DNA from: Streptococcus sp. 'caviae'
GTDB taxonomy: Bacteria > Bacillota > Bacilli > Lactobacillales > Streptococcaceae
DNA: 64,000 nucleotides
Assembly: GCF_001937065.1 (NCBI RefSeq)
Contig: NZ_MOWR01000001.1
Location: 248,001 to 312,000 of the forward strand
Direction of reading: 5' to 3'
The position numbers and the translations under genes were made by a program. The notes under the pieces are model-generated. The model was not told the DNA's origin and ran no database searches. It saw only the letters and a program-made list of their open reading frames with translations. Numbering within the stretch: the first letter of the stretch is position 1; every line of letters begins with the position of its first letter. Below, in pieces: positions 53,014 to 62,207 of the stretch.

Positions 53014-55455
53014 TCAGACAATATCAAATTTGAGTTTATCTTTTTGAATACCGATTTTCAGTGTCTGTCCGCTGGAGAGTTCTCCCGAGAGAACAAGCTC
53101 TGCCAGTTTATCTTCGACCTCAGTTTGAAGACTTCTGCGAAGCGGACGCGCTCCCATTTCTGCATCGTAGCCGATCTGCGCCAAATGCTTGAGCGCTGAG
53201 CTTTGGAATTTCAGAACAATGCCTTGTTCGGCCAAATGAGCAACCAGCGGCTGCACCATAATTTTGACAACATCACGCATATTTTCCTGAGTAAGATTAT
53301 GAAAGACAACTTTTTCATCAATACGGTTAATGAATTCAGGACGGTAAGCTTTTTTTAGTTCCTCCAAAATCCGACTTTCCATGGCCTTATAATCCTGAGA
53401 AAAATCCTTGGCCCCAAAACCGACTGTCTTATCGTCACGAAGAGCTGTCGCTCCAAGGTTTGAAGTCATAATAATAATCGTATTTGAAAAATCAACCTTG
53501 CGGCCGCGGCTGTCAGTCAGAACCCCATCATCCAGCACCTGCAAGAGAACATTGAAAATGTCCGGATGGGCTTTTTCAACCTCATCAAAGAGCAGCACAG
53601 AATAAGGCTTGTTGCGAACTTTTTCAGTCAGCTCGCCCCCCTCTTCATAGCCGACATAGCCCGGAGGGGCTCCGTTGAGGCGGGAAGCTGCGAATTTTTC
53701 CATGTACTCACTCATATCAAAACGAATGAGAGCCGATTCATCATCAAAGAGGACTTCTGCCAAGGCCTTGGCCAATTCTGTCTTACCGACACCGGTCGGT
53801 CCCAGAAACATAAAGGAGCCGATCGGACGTTTTCCAATTCGAATACCTGACTGATTCCGGCGGATGGCACGGCTCACCGCAGAAATTGCTGTATCCTGAC
53901 CGATAACACGCTTATGCAGTTCTTTTTCCAGATTGAGGTACTTTTTGCTGTCTGCCTGAGTCAGCTTGTTTACCGGAATTCCAGAAAGCTTGCTCAAGGT
54001 TTCTAAAATCGCATCCTCGCTGACTGCAACACGTTTTTTAAGCAGAGGTTTTTCCTCTTTTTTCAATAAACGGCGGGCAGCAGCTATATCTTTATCAATA
54101 ATGGCTTGATCCAAGTCTGTCAGAAAGGCAGGTGCCTCTTTTTTCACCAAGCCCTGCACGGTCGCACTGGCCTCATCCAACAAATCAATAGCCGAATCAG
54201 GCAGATTCTTGCTGGTCAGGTAACGGTGCGCTGCTTTGACGGCTGTTTTGACAGCAGCAGCAGAAATCGTCACATGGTGATAATCTTCATAATTTTTCTT
54301 TAAGCCAAGCAAAATTTGATATGCCTCTTCTTCGCTCGGCTCTTCAATGGTTACTTTGGCAAAGCGGCGGGACAGGGCAGAATCCTTTTCAATATGCTTT
54401 TGATATTCTTCCTGAGTTGTAGCACCAATAGTTCTGAGACTACCTCGCGCTAAGGCCGGTTTGAGAATATTAGCCGCATCCAAAGTGCTGTCGATTCCGC
54501 TGCCGGAGCCCATAATAGTATGCAGCTCATCAATAAAGAGAATAATGTGCCCGTCTGCCTCAATATCCGCAATAATCTGATTCATACGCTCTTCAAAGTC
54601 CCCGCGGAAACGCGTTCCGGCAACAACGCTCATCATATCCAGTTCCAAGACTTTCATATCGGCCAGTTCAAAAGGCACCGCGCTGTCCACGATACGCTGG
54701 GCCAGTCCGTAAGCCAGCGCTGTTTTACCAACTCCGGCATCCCCAACTAAGACAGGATTATTTTTTGTCTTGCGGCTTAAAATCTGAATCATGCGTGAGA
54801 TTTCCTTCTCCCGGCCAATAACAGGCTCCAAACGTCCTTTGCGGGCCAGATCGGTCAAATCCCGTGTGAAATCAGCCAATTCGCCTGTCAGGCTGGGCGG
54901 CTTCATTAAGTCGGAGAAATTGCCGTTGTTTTTGATTTTCTTGGGCTTACGCATTTCAAAGATGGCTTTGATATCTTCTTTTGAGAAACCTGCATAGCGT
55001 TCAACAGCCTTGCGCAAATCAAGCAGGCGGACAGACTCGCCGTCGTCCTTGATTTGAAAACCGACTAATTCTAAAATCCGCGTTGCCAGCAAATTAGGAT
55101 TGAGCAGCATAGCAAACAAGACATGCTCCGTTCCTACTTCCTTGGCACGAGTCGCTTGACTGATGGCAGAAGCTTCTGCCAGAGTTTTACTCAAAGCCTT
55201 TGACTGTTCCAGCAAAGTAATCTCACCGCTTGGCTTCTTAGGTCTTCTGCCAACCGCCAATATAGCTGCCGCCTGATAGTCTTCAAACTGGACATCGTCT
55301 TCAAATTCAGCAAAACTCAGGCCGGCTACTGAACTGTCAATTTCAACCATGGCAAGAAGGACGTGCCAGCTTTCAAGATAGGAGCTTTCAAAGCGGGCAG
55401 CTTCAAACTGAGCCAGCCGGAAAACTTCCTGCATTTTCAATGAATAATCGGTCAT
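53014..55455 (-). CDS. clpC: Clp protease ATPase ClpC
   Basis: The 813-residue Hsp100 has an N-terminal Clp_N repeat domain (about 1-150), a first AAA+ module (PVLVGDAGVGKTALAYGLAQ; LELDMMSVVAGTRFRGDFEE; ILFIDELHTIMGSGSG), a middle region, and a second AAA+ module (FMFLGPTGVGKTELAKALAE; GAPPGYVGYEEGG). It unfolds substrates for ClpP. It overlaps ctsR by 4 bases (ATGA), the classical ctsR-clpC operon without mcsA and mcsB, as is usual in streptococci. Confidence 0.95.
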   Translation of the reverse strand: MTDYSLKMQEVFRLAQFEAARFESSYLESWHVLLAMVEIDSSVAGLSFAEFEDDVQFEDYQAAAILAVGRRPKKPSGEITLLEQSKALSKTLAEASAISQATRAKEVGTEHVLFAMLLNPNLLATRILELVGFQIKDDGESVRLLDLRKAVERYAGFSKEDIKAIFEMRKPKKIKNNGNFSDLMKPPSLTGELADFTRDLTDLARKGRLEPVIGREKEISRMIQILSRKTKNNPVLVGDAGVGKTALAYGLAQRIVDSAVPFELADMKVLELDMMSVVAGTRFRGDFEERMNQIIADIEADGHIILFIDELHTIMGSGSGIDSTLDAANILKPALARGSLRTIGATTQEEYQKHIEKDSALSRRFAKVTIEEPSEEEAYQILLGLKKNYEDYHHVTISAAAVKTAVKAAHRYLTSKNLPDSAIDLLDEASATVQGLVKKEAPAFLTDLDQAIIDKDIAAARRLLKKEEKPLLKKRVAVSEDAILETLSKLSGIPVNKLTQADSKKYLNLEKELHKRVIGQDTAISAVSRAIRRNQSGIRIGKRPIGSFMFLGPTGVGKTELAKALAEVLFDDESALIRFDMSEYMEKFAASRLNGAPPGYVGYEEGGELTEKVRNKPYSVLLFDEVEKAHPDIFNVLLQVLDDGVLTDSRGRKVDFSNTIIIMTSNLGATALRDDKTVGFGAKDFSQDYKAMESRILEELKKAYRPEFINRIDEKVVFHNLTQENMRDVVKIMVQPLVAHLAEQGIVLKFQSSALKHLAQIGYDAEMGARPLRRSLQTEVEDKLAELVLSGELSSGQTLKIGIQKDKLKFDIV

Positions 55456-55916
55456 AGATGGTATCCTTTTCTGTCTAAACGTTGTAGTATCTTGCGAAGC
55501 ATGCGGGCCCGAATTTTAGGACTGTCTGCACCCAGAACTTCGTCTCCGGCAGCCGACAAAATAATATTTCCTTCACGCTCACTGATAATCTTTTCATCAA
55601 AGAGCAGCTGAATAATATCCGCAAAAACCTGCTCACTGATTTGCTCACCAATGTTTGCTTCCAGATTGTTAAGCATCTGATGCTGGTCTGAAAAATGAAT
55701 TTTAGCAATTCGAATATAGCCGCCGCCGCCGCGCTTGCTTTCAACAAGGTAGCCGCGGCTCTCGGTAAAGCGTGTCTTAATCACATAGTTGATCTGACTG
55801 GGAACAACACTGAAACTGTCCGCCAAAGCACTTCTCTTAATTTCTGCAAAACCAGACTGAGCCAGTATCTTTTTAATATATTCTTCAATACTGTCAGACG
55901 TATTTTTTGATGTCAT
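55452..55916 (-). CDS. ctsR: Stress-gene repressor CtsR
   Basis: The 154-residue protein starts MTSKNTSDSIEEYIKKILAQ and has the winged-helix FSVVPSQINYVIKTRFTESR and the Gly-rich wing GYLVESKRGGGGYIRI that senses heat. The ATG at 55916 has AAGGAG upstream, so longer frames are rejected. CtsR represses clp genes; an operator in its own promoter shows autoregulation. Confidence 0.95.
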   Translation of the reverse strand: MTSKNTSDSIEEYIKKILAQSGFAEIKRSALADSFSVVPSQINYVIKTRFTESRGYLVESKRGGGGYIRIAKIHFSDQHQMLNNLEANIGEQISEQVFADIIQLLFDEKIISEREGNIILSAAGDEVLGADSPKIRARMLRKILQRLDRKGYHL

Positions 55917-55939
55917 GATATCGACTCCTTCCCAGTCAC

Positions 55940-55964
55940 TTTGACTATAACTGACCTTATTATA
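55940..55964 (-). promoter_or_regulatory. CtsR operator and -10 of the ctsR-clpC operon
   Basis: On the minus strand TATAAT (55959-55964) is followed by GGTCAGTTATAGTCAAA (55940-55956). It fits the CtsR heptad repeat (RGTCAAANANRGTCAAA) with two mismatches, placed over the expected transcription start. Confidence 0.8.
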
Positions 55965-56043
55965 CCGAAAAATCATACTTTTGGAAAGCAAGAGCCTTGG
56001 AAGTGAAACGGTCTTGCTTTTCAAAATTTATTCAGGCAAGCAA

Positions 56044-56098
56044 AAAGCACTCCAAGATAAGCCCTGACAGCCTATCTTAAAGTGCCGTTAAAATAAAA
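56044..56098 (-). terminator. Terminator of tsf
   Basis: GCACT..TAAGATA and TATCTT..AGTGC form a long stem with internal mismatches, followed by TTTTTG on the minus strand. Confidence 0.8.
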
Positions 56099-56100
56099 TC

Positions 56101-57141
56101 TTAGTTGTTCAAGGCAGCGGCCATTGTTGCTGCAACTTCGTTTTCAAAGTCATTAGCAGCTCTTTCAATACCTTCACCCACTTCAAAACGAACAAAGCTG
56201 ATTGCTTTAGCATTTACTGATTCGAGGTAGGCCTCAACAGTCTTGCTGTCGTCCATAATGTAAACTTGGGACAGCAAGGTGTACTGTTGGTCAACCTTAG
56301 TATTATCAAGCATGAAGCGTGCCATTTTACCAGGAATGATTTTATCCCAAATCTTTTCTGGCTTGCCTTCAGCCTTAAGCTCAGCTTTGATGTCTTCTTC
56401 GGCTTGTGCCATAACTTCATCAGTTAATTGCAGTTTTGAACCGTATTTAAGAAGCGGAAGCGCTGGTTTGTCAACCATGGCACGGCTTTCGTTATCTTGT
56501 TCAATCTTATGGTTCATTTGAGCCAATTCATCATGGATGAATTCTTCACTTAATTCCTTGTAAGAAAGAACGGTTGGGTTCATTGCTGCTACGTGCATAG
56601 CTACTTGTTTTGCAAGAGCTTCATCTGCACCTTCGAGCACTGTGACAACACCAATTTTACCGCCATTGTGTTGGTAAGCTCCAAAAACTTGGGCATCTTC
56701 TTTTTCAACAAGGGCAAAGCGGCGGAAAGAAATTTTTTCACCGATTGTTGCAGTTGCATTGACATAGGCTGCTTCCAAAGTTTCTCCTGAAGCCAAAGTT
56801 ACTTTAAGAGCTTCCTCATTGTTAGCAGGTTTTTGTTCAGCAATAGCTTTTGCTGTTTCATTAACCAGTTCAACGAATTGAGCATTCTTTGCAACAAAGT
56901 CCGTTTCTGCATTAACTTCAACGATAGCTGCAACATTGCCATTAACATAAATACCGGTCAAACCTTCAGCAGCAACACGGTCAGCTTTTTTCGCTGCCTT
57001 AGCAATACCCTTTTCACGCAGCAATTCAACTGCTTTTTCCATATCGCCTTCAACTTCAACCAATGCCTTTTTAGCATCCATTACACCGGCACCGGTTTTT
57101 TCACGCAATTCTTTAACAAGAGCTGCAGTAATATTTGCCAT
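56101..57141 (-). CDS. tsf: Translation elongation factor Ts
   Basis: The 346-residue protein has the N-terminal [20 protein letters not shown] and [19 protein letters not shown], and the core-domain [13 protein letters not shown]. It recycles EF-Tu. It follows rpsB as in most Firmicutes, with a GC-rich hairpin between the two genes. Confidence 0.97.
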   Translation of the reverse strand: MANITAALVKELREKTGAGVMDAKKALVEVEGDMEKAVELLREKGIAKAAKKADRVAAEGLTGIYVNGNVAAIVEVNAETDFVAKNAQFVELVNETAKAIAEQKPANNEEALKVTLASGETLEAAYVNATATIGEKISFRRFALVEKEDAQVFGAYQHNGGKIGVVTVLEGADEALAKQVAMHVAAMNPTVLSYKELSEEFIHDELAQMNHKIEQDNESRAMVDKPALPLLKYGSKLQLTDEVMAQAEEDIKAELKAEGKPEKIWDKIIPGKMARFMLDNTKVDQQYTLLSQVYIMDDSKTVEAYLESVNAKAISFVRFEVGEGIERAANDFENEVAATMAAALNN

Positions 57142-57165
57142 GATTATTCCTCCAATTTTAAGTAT

Positions 57166-57193
57166 AAAAGGGGAGGGCTAGGCCCCGCCCCTT
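57166..57193 (-). terminator. Hairpin between rpsB and tsf (attenuator-like)
   Basis: GGGGCGGGGC and GCCCTCCCC pair on the minus strand and are followed by TTTTAT, 25 bases before the tsf ATG. It may lower tsf transcription relative to rpsB. A second small hairpin (GGTAAAAGC/GCTTTTACC type) lies at about 57230-57251. Confidence 0.7.
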
Positions 57194-57261
57194 AGGTTAC
57201 GTATGTTATTATTATGAGCACAGACAGGTAAAAACAAAGCTTTTACCTATTCGTCTATGAC

Positions 57262-58047
57262 TTAGTCTTCGTTTGAGCCTTCAACAACTTCAACGATTTC
57301 TTCGATTGAATCAGCCTGTGTATCGTCTGCTGCAAGTTCTGCTTCAACCGCTTCAACACTGTCTTCACCTTGACGGCCTTCAATAACAGCATCAGCTAAT
57401 TTGCTTGTGATCAATTTAACGGCGCGGATAGCGTCATCATTTGCTGGGATGATAACATCGATATCATCTGGATCAGCGTTAGTATCAACCATAGCAACAA
57501 CCGGGATACCCAGTTTTTTAGCTTCTTTAACAGCGATTTGTTCTTTATGCGGGTCAACGATGTAGATAACATCTGGAATACGAGGCATATCTTCAATACC
57601 GCCCAAGAATTTTTCAAGACGGGCACGCTGTTTGTTCAGAAGAGCTACTTCTTTCTTAGGAAGCACTTCAAACGTTCCGTCAGCTTCCATTTGTTTGATT
57701 TCTTTAAGACGAGCGATACGTTTTTGAATAGTATCCCAGTTGGTCAAAGTTCCGCCCAGCCAGCGATGGTTAATGTAAAATTGGCCTGCGCGTTCAGCTT
57801 CTTCTTTAATAGCTTCTGAAGCTTGTTTTTTCGTACCGACAAACAAGATAACCGCATCGTTAGCTGCTGCATCGCGAACAAAGTCGTAAGCTTGATCGGC
57901 TAATTTAACGGTTTGCTGAAGGTCAATAACGTGAATTCCGTTACGTTCTGTGAAGATGTACTTAGCCATCTTAGGGTTCCAGCGGCGTGTTTGGTGACCA
58001 AAGTGAACACCAGCCTCAAGAAGTTGTTTCATTGAAATTACTGCCAT
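57262..58047 (-). CDS. rpsB: Ribosomal protein S2
   Basis: The 261-residue protein has [77 protein letters not shown] and [20 protein letters not shown]. The C-terminal tail is acidic (VEGSNED). It is a structural protein of the 30S subunit, first gene of rpsB-tsf. Confidence 0.98.
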   Translation of the reverse strand: MAVISMKQLLEAGVHFGHQTRRWNPKMAKYIFTERNGIHVIDLQQTVKLADQAYDFVRDAAANDAVILFVGTKKQASEAIKEEAERAGQFYINHRWLGGTLTNWDTIQKRIARLKEIKQMEADGTFEVLPKKEVALLNKQRARLEKFLGGIEDMPRIPDVIYIVDPHKEQIAVKEAKKLGIPVVAMVDTNADPDDIDVIIPANDDAIRAVKLITSKLADAVIEGRQGEDSVEAVEAELAADDTQADSIEEIVEVVEGSNED

Positions 58048-58168
58048 GAGTATTTCTCCTTTATAATGTTTTTTCCTCTCTCAGACTTCAGCTTGCAGCC
58101 CAACCTCAAAAGGCAACCAGACCACAATTCATCTAAGATGAGTATTATCACATTTCTGCGACTTTACT

Positions 58169-58197
58169 ATCATAACAAAATTAGGAATAAAATGCAA
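58169..58197 (-). promoter_or_regulatory. Promoter of rpsB-tsf
   Basis: TTGCAT, 17 bases, TATGAT on the minus strand. The leader before the rpsB ATG is about 115 bases and could hold a regulatory structure, which was not resolved. Confidence 0.75.
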
Positions 58198-58208
58198 GGG
58201 AATTCTAC

Positions 58209-58237
58209 TTGACCAAAAGGCAAATTTAAGGTAGAAT
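58209..58237 (+). promoter_or_regulatory. Promoter of tRNA-Cys
   Basis: TTGACC, 17 bases, TAGAAT on the plus strand, ending 12 bases before the tRNA. Confidence 0.75.
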
Positions 58238-58249
58238 AATTACTGTTAC

Positions 58250-58320
58250 GGCGGTATAGCCAAGTGGTAAGGCACGGCTCTGCAAAAGCTTGATCGTCGG
58301 TTCAAATCCGTCTACCGCCT
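58250..58320 (+). tRNA. tRNA-Cys (anticodon GCA)
   Basis: The 71-base gene folds as a cloverleaf: acceptor arms GGCGGTA and TACCGCC, D-loop AGCCAAGTGGTAAGGC, anticodon loop CTGCAAA with GCA, and T-arm GGTTCAAATCC. The discriminator is T, as expected for tRNA-Cys. The CCA end is not encoded. Confidence 0.93.
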
Positions 58321-58330
58321 TTTAGTTTGA

Positions 58331-58359
58331 GAACTCCCAGCCTTTCTGGGAGTTCTTTT
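58331..58359 (+). terminator. Terminator of tRNA-Cys
   Basis: GAACTCCCAG and CTGGGAGTTC around CCTTT, followed by TTTT on the plus strand. Confidence 0.88.
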
Positions 58360-58396
58360 GTCTGTTTTAACAGTTTGGGGGATAACAAATCGATTT

Positions 58397-59353
58397 ATGA
58401 GAAAATTAACTTACGGCGACCACATCAGGATTGTCAGTCCATCGAGCTCTATTGAACTTTTAGGAGGCTTCAAAGCTAATTTATCTGCTAAAAGAACCTT
58501 GGAAAAATTAGGTTTTACAGTCTCATTTTCCAATAATTATATGGAAAGCGACCTGCTTCACTCAAGTTCTATCGCCAGCCGTGTTTCCGATCTGCACGAT
58601 GCCTTCCGTGAAGACCACGTTAACGCTATTTTAGCGACTATTGGCGGCTTTAATGCCAACGAACTGCTGCCTTATCTGGATTATGATTTAATCAAAAAAC
58701 ACCCTAAGATTATATGCGGTTATTCTGATACGACTGCTCTTTTAAATGCTATCTATGCTAAAACCGGTATGGAAACCTATATGGGACCTTCTTATTCGAG
58801 TTTCAAGATGGAGGAAGGTCAGGACTACCAAAGCAGAATGTGGCTCAATGCTGTCACCAGACATTCTTACAGCCTTGTTCCCAGCAAAGAATGGTCCAGC
58901 GACGCTTGGTACGATCCTAAGCAGCCGCGCCATTTTCAGCCGACTGAATGGAAAATTTACAACGATGGCAAGGCTCAGGGAACTATCATCGGCGGAAACC
59001 TGTCGACTTTCGGACTTTTGCGCGGAACAGAATTTGCTCCCAAACCAGAAAATTATGTTCTCTTTTTAGAAGGGGCTGAGGAAGAGCATTATACAGAAGT
59101 TGCCCGCAATTTGGCTGCTCTTTTGCAGGTCTATCCGGATCCGCAGGCAGTGGTCTTTGGGCGTTTTCCTAAAGAAACACAAATGACCGAGGACATTTTG
59201 CGCTTTATTCTGGATAAACATCCGATCCTTAAAAAAGTTCCTGTGATGTACGACCTTGATTTCGCCCATACGCAGCCGCTCTTTACCTTTACCATTGGTG
59301 CTCAGGTAACCATTGATACTATCCACAGGCAGCTGTCAGTAGTAACTGACTAA
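58397..59353 (+). CDS. S66-family LD-carboxypeptidase (MccF/LdcA-like)
   Basis: The 318-residue protein starts MRKLTYGDHIRIVSPSSSIE and has the S66 nucleophile region KIICGYSDTTALLNAIYAKT. The conserved Glu/His part GTIIGGNLSTFGLLRGTEFA and FLEGAEEEHYTE follow. Members cleave peptidoglycan tetrapeptides or detoxify microcin C-like peptides (MccF). The ATG at 58397 has GGGGGAT upstream; the frame to 58358 runs into a terminator hairpin and is rejected. It is monocistronic. Confidence 0.85.
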   Translation: MRKLTYGDHIRIVSPSSSIELLGGFKANLSAKRTLEKLGFTVSFSNNYMESDLLHSSSIASRVSDLHDAFREDHVNAILATIGGFNANELLPYLDYDLIKKHPKIICGYSDTTALLNAIYAKTGMETYMGPSYSSFKMEEGQDYQSRMWLNAVTRHSYSLVPSKEWSSDAWYDPKQPRHFQPTEWKIYNDGKAQGTIIGGNLSTFGLLRGTEFAPKPENYVLFLEGAEEEHYTEVARNLAALLQVYPDPQAVVFGRFPKETQMTEDILRFILDKHPILKKVPVMYDLDFAHTQPLFTFTIGAQVTIDTIHRQLSVVTD

Positions 59354-59790
59354 CAGCAGTCAAGCATCTTGCTGGCCGGGAACATGATTAGCTGCACTGT
59401 CCGGATAGCGGCTCAAATCAGGCTCTGTCACGCTGTTATACTTCAATAGTTAAAAAAGAGGAGGGAATTTGTACTGTTCCTCAAAAGTTAGACAGAAAGA
59501 CTAACTTTTGAGGTGCAGTTCATTCATCCCAGCCTCTTTTTCTATGGCCAAAAAGCTTACTAACAACCAATCAAATTGGCATGAAAGCACCTATTTTCGC
59601 GCTATGACCCGAAAACTTCTGCTTTCATCACTGAAAAATATCAATACAGCCAAGGCTAAAACAGGTCACCTTCGATAGTGAAACAAGCATTCAGCAAGAA
59701 AAAGACCTGTCTCCTGTGCCATACAGAAAAACAAGTCTCGTTATTTTTTCTCTTATTAGTCAGCGGCCCTTATTTAAATGGTACTCTTGT
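59354..59790. other. Intergenic region between convergent genes
   Basis: Holds the composite hairpin at 59452-59543. About 250 more bases contain no supported gene. The stretch around 59720-59755 resembles part of 62815-62850 (AACAAGTCTC.TTATT), suggesting scattered repeat fragments. Confidence 0.5.
59452..59543. repeat. Palindromic IS-end-like element nested in a terminator hairpin
   Basis: The outer arms AAAAAGAGG..GGGA and TCCC..CCTCTTTTT make a bidirectional terminator. Its loop is a 53-bp palindrome (59470-59522) with TGTACTGTTCCTCAAAAGTT at one end and the complementary AACTTTTGAGGTGCAGTTCA at the other. These ends look like inverted repeats of IS3-family (IS150-type) elements. Confidence 0.65.
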
Positions 59791-60090
59791 TTATTGTTCT
59801 AAGGAACCTGTCCAAGCACTTGTTCCGCCGCTAATATTGGTAACATCATACCCCTTACTGTCCAGAAAGGCACAGGCCTGTGCAGAACGGCCGCCCATTT
59901 GGCAGATGATATGATAGGGTTTATCTGCCGCTAATTCTTGGTAACGGCTGGCTAATTCACTCAAGGGCAGATTAACTGCACCCGGAACACGGCCGGCTGC
60001 AAATTCATCGGCTTCACGCACGTCAATTAAATTAAAAGCTTTCGCTTCTAAATCTTCTTGAATTGCTTTGATATCAACAACTTTAATCAT
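59791..60090 (-). CDS. Rhodanese-domain sulfurtransferase
   Basis: The 99-residue single-domain rhodanese has NLIDVREADEFAAGRVPGAV and the active-site loop IICQMGGRSAQACAFL, with Cys as the persulfide carrier, ending NISGGTSAWTGSLEQ. It overlaps the end of the CoA-disulfide reductase-like gene by 8 bases and is last in the operon. It would move sulfane sulfur between carriers. Confidence 0.9.
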   Translation of the reverse strand: MIKVVDIKAIQEDLEAKAFNLIDVREADEFAAGRVPGAVNLPLSELASRYQELAADKPYHIICQMGGRSAQACAFLDSKGYDVTNISGGTSAWTGSLEQ

Positions 60091-61735
60091 GGATTATTTC
60101 CTCCGGTCTAACCATATTATACAGTGAGTAAGCTCCGTCTAAGTTTTGTACCTTGAAGCCATTTTGTTTCAAGATGCGCTCTGCCAGATAAGAACGCAGA
60201 CCGCTGTGGCAGCTCACAATGTAAGCTTTCTCTTTATCCAGCTCACCTAAACGTTCCCGCAGCTCATCAAGCGGGATAGTCAGTGCATCGGGGAAACGGC
60301 CGTTAGCTATTTCGGAGGCTGTCCGAACATCAAGCAGAACTTTGCCTGCCGCCAATTCATCCTTTAATTCATACCATTGAACACTGTCACTCGTCCCTTC
60401 AGCCAAGTTACTTGCTGCATAACCAATCATGTTGACAGGGTCCTTAGCAGAACCAAACGGCGGAGCGTAGGTGAATTCCAACTCTGGCAAATCAAAGACC
60501 GTCAGGCCACCCTTGATAGCTGTCGCCAAAACGTCAATACGCTTGTCAACACCTTTTTGTCCAACAGCCTGAGCTCCATAAATGGCACCCGTTTTGGGAT
60601 TGAAAATTAATTTCAGAGTAATAGAGGTCGCGCCAGGATAATAACCGGCATGGTCATTTCCAGTTGTATGAACAACGGCCACATCTTCAAAATGCTGGCG
60701 GGCAACCCGCTCGCTCAGACCCGTTGAAGCTGCTGATAAATCAAAGACGCGGACAATAGCAGTTCCGATACTTCCCTTGTTTTGACGCGGCAAACCAGCG
60801 ATAATATCTGCCACTTGCCGGCCTTGACGATTGGCCGGACTGGCTAAGGAAATCAAGGCATCTTCTGATGTAATCTGCTGTTTCACAACAATCGCATCCC
60901 CTACAGCGTAGATATCCGGCTGACTGGTCTGGTAATGCTCGTCTACCAAAATACCCCCACGTAAACCTAAAGCAATTCCTGCTGACTTAGCCAGGTCATT
61001 TTCAGGCTGCACGCCAACAGAAAGAATGGTAAGGTCAGACTGCAGTTCTGTACCATCTTCCAGCACGATAACCTGACCTTTTTCAGAAAAAGCTTGTGCA
61101 GACTGATTGGTATAGATAGTAATACCTTTTTTAATCAGTTCATCCTGCACATAGGCTGCCATTTCTTCATCCAGCGGCGGCAGGACATGAGGCGCCTTTT
61201 CAACAATGGTCACGTCTAAGCCTTTTTTAGCAAGGCTTTCTGCCATTTCCAGACCGATAAAGCCAGCCCCAATAACAGTTGCCTTACGGGCAGCAGAGCT
61301 GCCCAGACCTGCCATAATTTTATCCAGATCGGGAATATTACGGAGCACAAAGACATTCTCTGCCTCATCTAAACCTGCCATCGGCGGAACAAAGGGTTTG
61401 GCACCTGGTGACAAAATCAATTTATCGTAACTTTCCTTATATTCCTGACCGTCTGACACAACAGTCACTTCTTTTTTAAGCGGATCAATCGAGAGGACTT
61501 CTGTTTCAGGACGCACATCCAACTCAAAACGAGCCTTCAATTGCTCTGGTGTCTGTACCAGCAAATTAGAGCGCTCTGCTATTTCTCCCGAAACGTGAAA
61601 GGGTAAACCGCAGTTGGCAAAGGATACATAGGGTCCCTTATCAAAAACAATAATTTCAGCATCTTCCATCAAACGGCGCAAACGCGTAGCTGCTGACATA
61701 CCGCCGGCTACACCGCCGATAATAACGATTTTCAT
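60083..61735 (-). CDS. CoA-disulfide/CoA-persulfide reductase with rhodanese domain
   Basis: The 550-residue protein has a FAD site (MKIVIIGGVAGGMSAATRLR), the redox cysteine in SFANCGLPFHVSGEI, a NADH site (ATVIGAGFIGLEMAESLAKK), a dimerisation domain, and a C-terminal rhodanese domain with active-site CHSGLRSY. This is the CoADR-Rhd architecture that reduces CoA persulfide or disulfide. The ATG at 61735 has GGAGGATAAACTC upstream. Context with two rhodaneses and a CsoR-family repressor points to reactive sulfur handling. Confidence 0.9.
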   Translation of the reverse strand: MKIVIIGGVAGGMSAATRLRRLMEDAEIIVFDKGPYVSFANCGLPFHVSGEIAERSNLLVQTPEQLKARFELDVRPETEVLSIDPLKKEVTVVSDGQEYKESYDKLILSPGAKPFVPPMAGLDEAENVFVLRNIPDLDKIMAGLGSSAARKATVIGAGFIGLEMAESLAKKGLDVTIVEKAPHVLPPLDEEMAAYVQDELIKKGITIYTNQSAQAFSEKGQVIVLEDGTELQSDLTILSVGVQPENDLAKSAGIALGLRGGILVDEHYQTSQPDIYAVGDAIVVKQQITSEDALISLASPANRQGRQVADIIAGLPRQNKGSIGTAIVRVFDLSAASTGLSERVARQHFEDVAVVHTTGNDHAGYYPGATSITLKLIFNPKTGAIYGAQAVGQKGVDKRIDVLATAIKGGLTVFDLPELEFTYAPPFGSAKDPVNMIGYAASNLAEGTSDSVQWYELKDELAAGKVLLDVRTASEIANGRFPDALTIPLDELRERLGELDKEKAYIVSCHSGLRSYLAERILKQNGFKVQNLDGAYSLYNMVRPEEIIHD

Positions 61736-61751
61736 GAGTTTATCCTCCATT

Positions 61752-62075
61752 TTATATAGTTTTTCCTTTATAAGACATCATGCCGCCTTTGACATTAATG
61801 GCCTCATAGCCTTTTTGGCTTAGTACACTTGCTGCCCGCTTACTGCGCATTCCAGATTGACAGATGACATAAACCGGCTCAGTTTTTTTCCCTTGGTAGG
61901 TATGAATATCCTGCAGCGGAAAATTGCGCGCACTTCTAATATGCCCGCCCCGGTATTCATTAGGTTCCCGGACATCTAGCAAGGTAATTTTTTTCTCAGC
62001 TAAAATATCCTCTAACTCAGCAGTTGTAATACTTTTCCCCGAAGAAGGAAACAGTTTTTTAAACAATTCAAGCAT
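61752..62075 (-). CDS. Rhodanese-domain protein, first gene of the sulfur operon
   Basis: The 107-residue protein starts MLELFKKLFPSSGKSITTAE and has the rhodanese core TLLDVREPNEYRGGHIRSAR and the active-site loop VICQSGMRSKRAASVL. The ATG at 62075 has AAGGAG upstream. It is the first gene after the divergent promoter and its operator. Confidence 0.9.
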   Translation of the reverse strand: MLELFKKLFPSSGKSITTAELEDILAEKKITLLDVREPNEYRGGHIRSARNFPLQDIHTYQGKKTEPVYVICQSGMRSKRAASVLSQKGYEAINVKGGMMSYKGKTI

Positions 62076-62096
62076 GCTTTCTCCTTTTCTCTTTAA

Positions 62097-62148
62097 ATAC
62101 CCCAAAGGGTATGTTTAGATACTACCACAATAGCGAATTGCTTGTCAA
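62097..62148 (-). promoter_or_regulatory. Promoter and CsoR-type operator of the sulfur operon
   Basis: On the minus strand TTGACA (62143-62148), 18 bases, TAGTAT (62119-62124), then a dyad ATACCC, CAAA, GGGTAT at 62097-62112 just after the expected start site. The G-tract palindrome is typical of CsoR/CstR operators. Confidence 0.8.
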
Positions 62149-62172
62149 CTGTTTTACTTCCTGTTTTAGGAT

Positions 62173-62201
62173 TTGACAAAAATACCCCCGGTCAGTATAA
62201 T
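62173..62201 (+). promoter_or_regulatory. Promoter of the CsoR-family repressor with operator-like spacer
   Basis: A perfect consensus promoter, TTGACA, 17 bases, TATAAT, 6 bases before the ATG. ATACCCCCGGTCAGTAT (62182-62198) in the spacer resembles the operator at 62097 and suggests autorepression. Confidence 0.75.
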
Positions 62202-62207
62202 AAAATC

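Noticed and set aside
58358..58396. Upstream start for the S66 peptidase
   Set aside because: It would begin inside the tRNA-Cys terminator hairpin; the ATG at 58397 gives the normal N-terminus.
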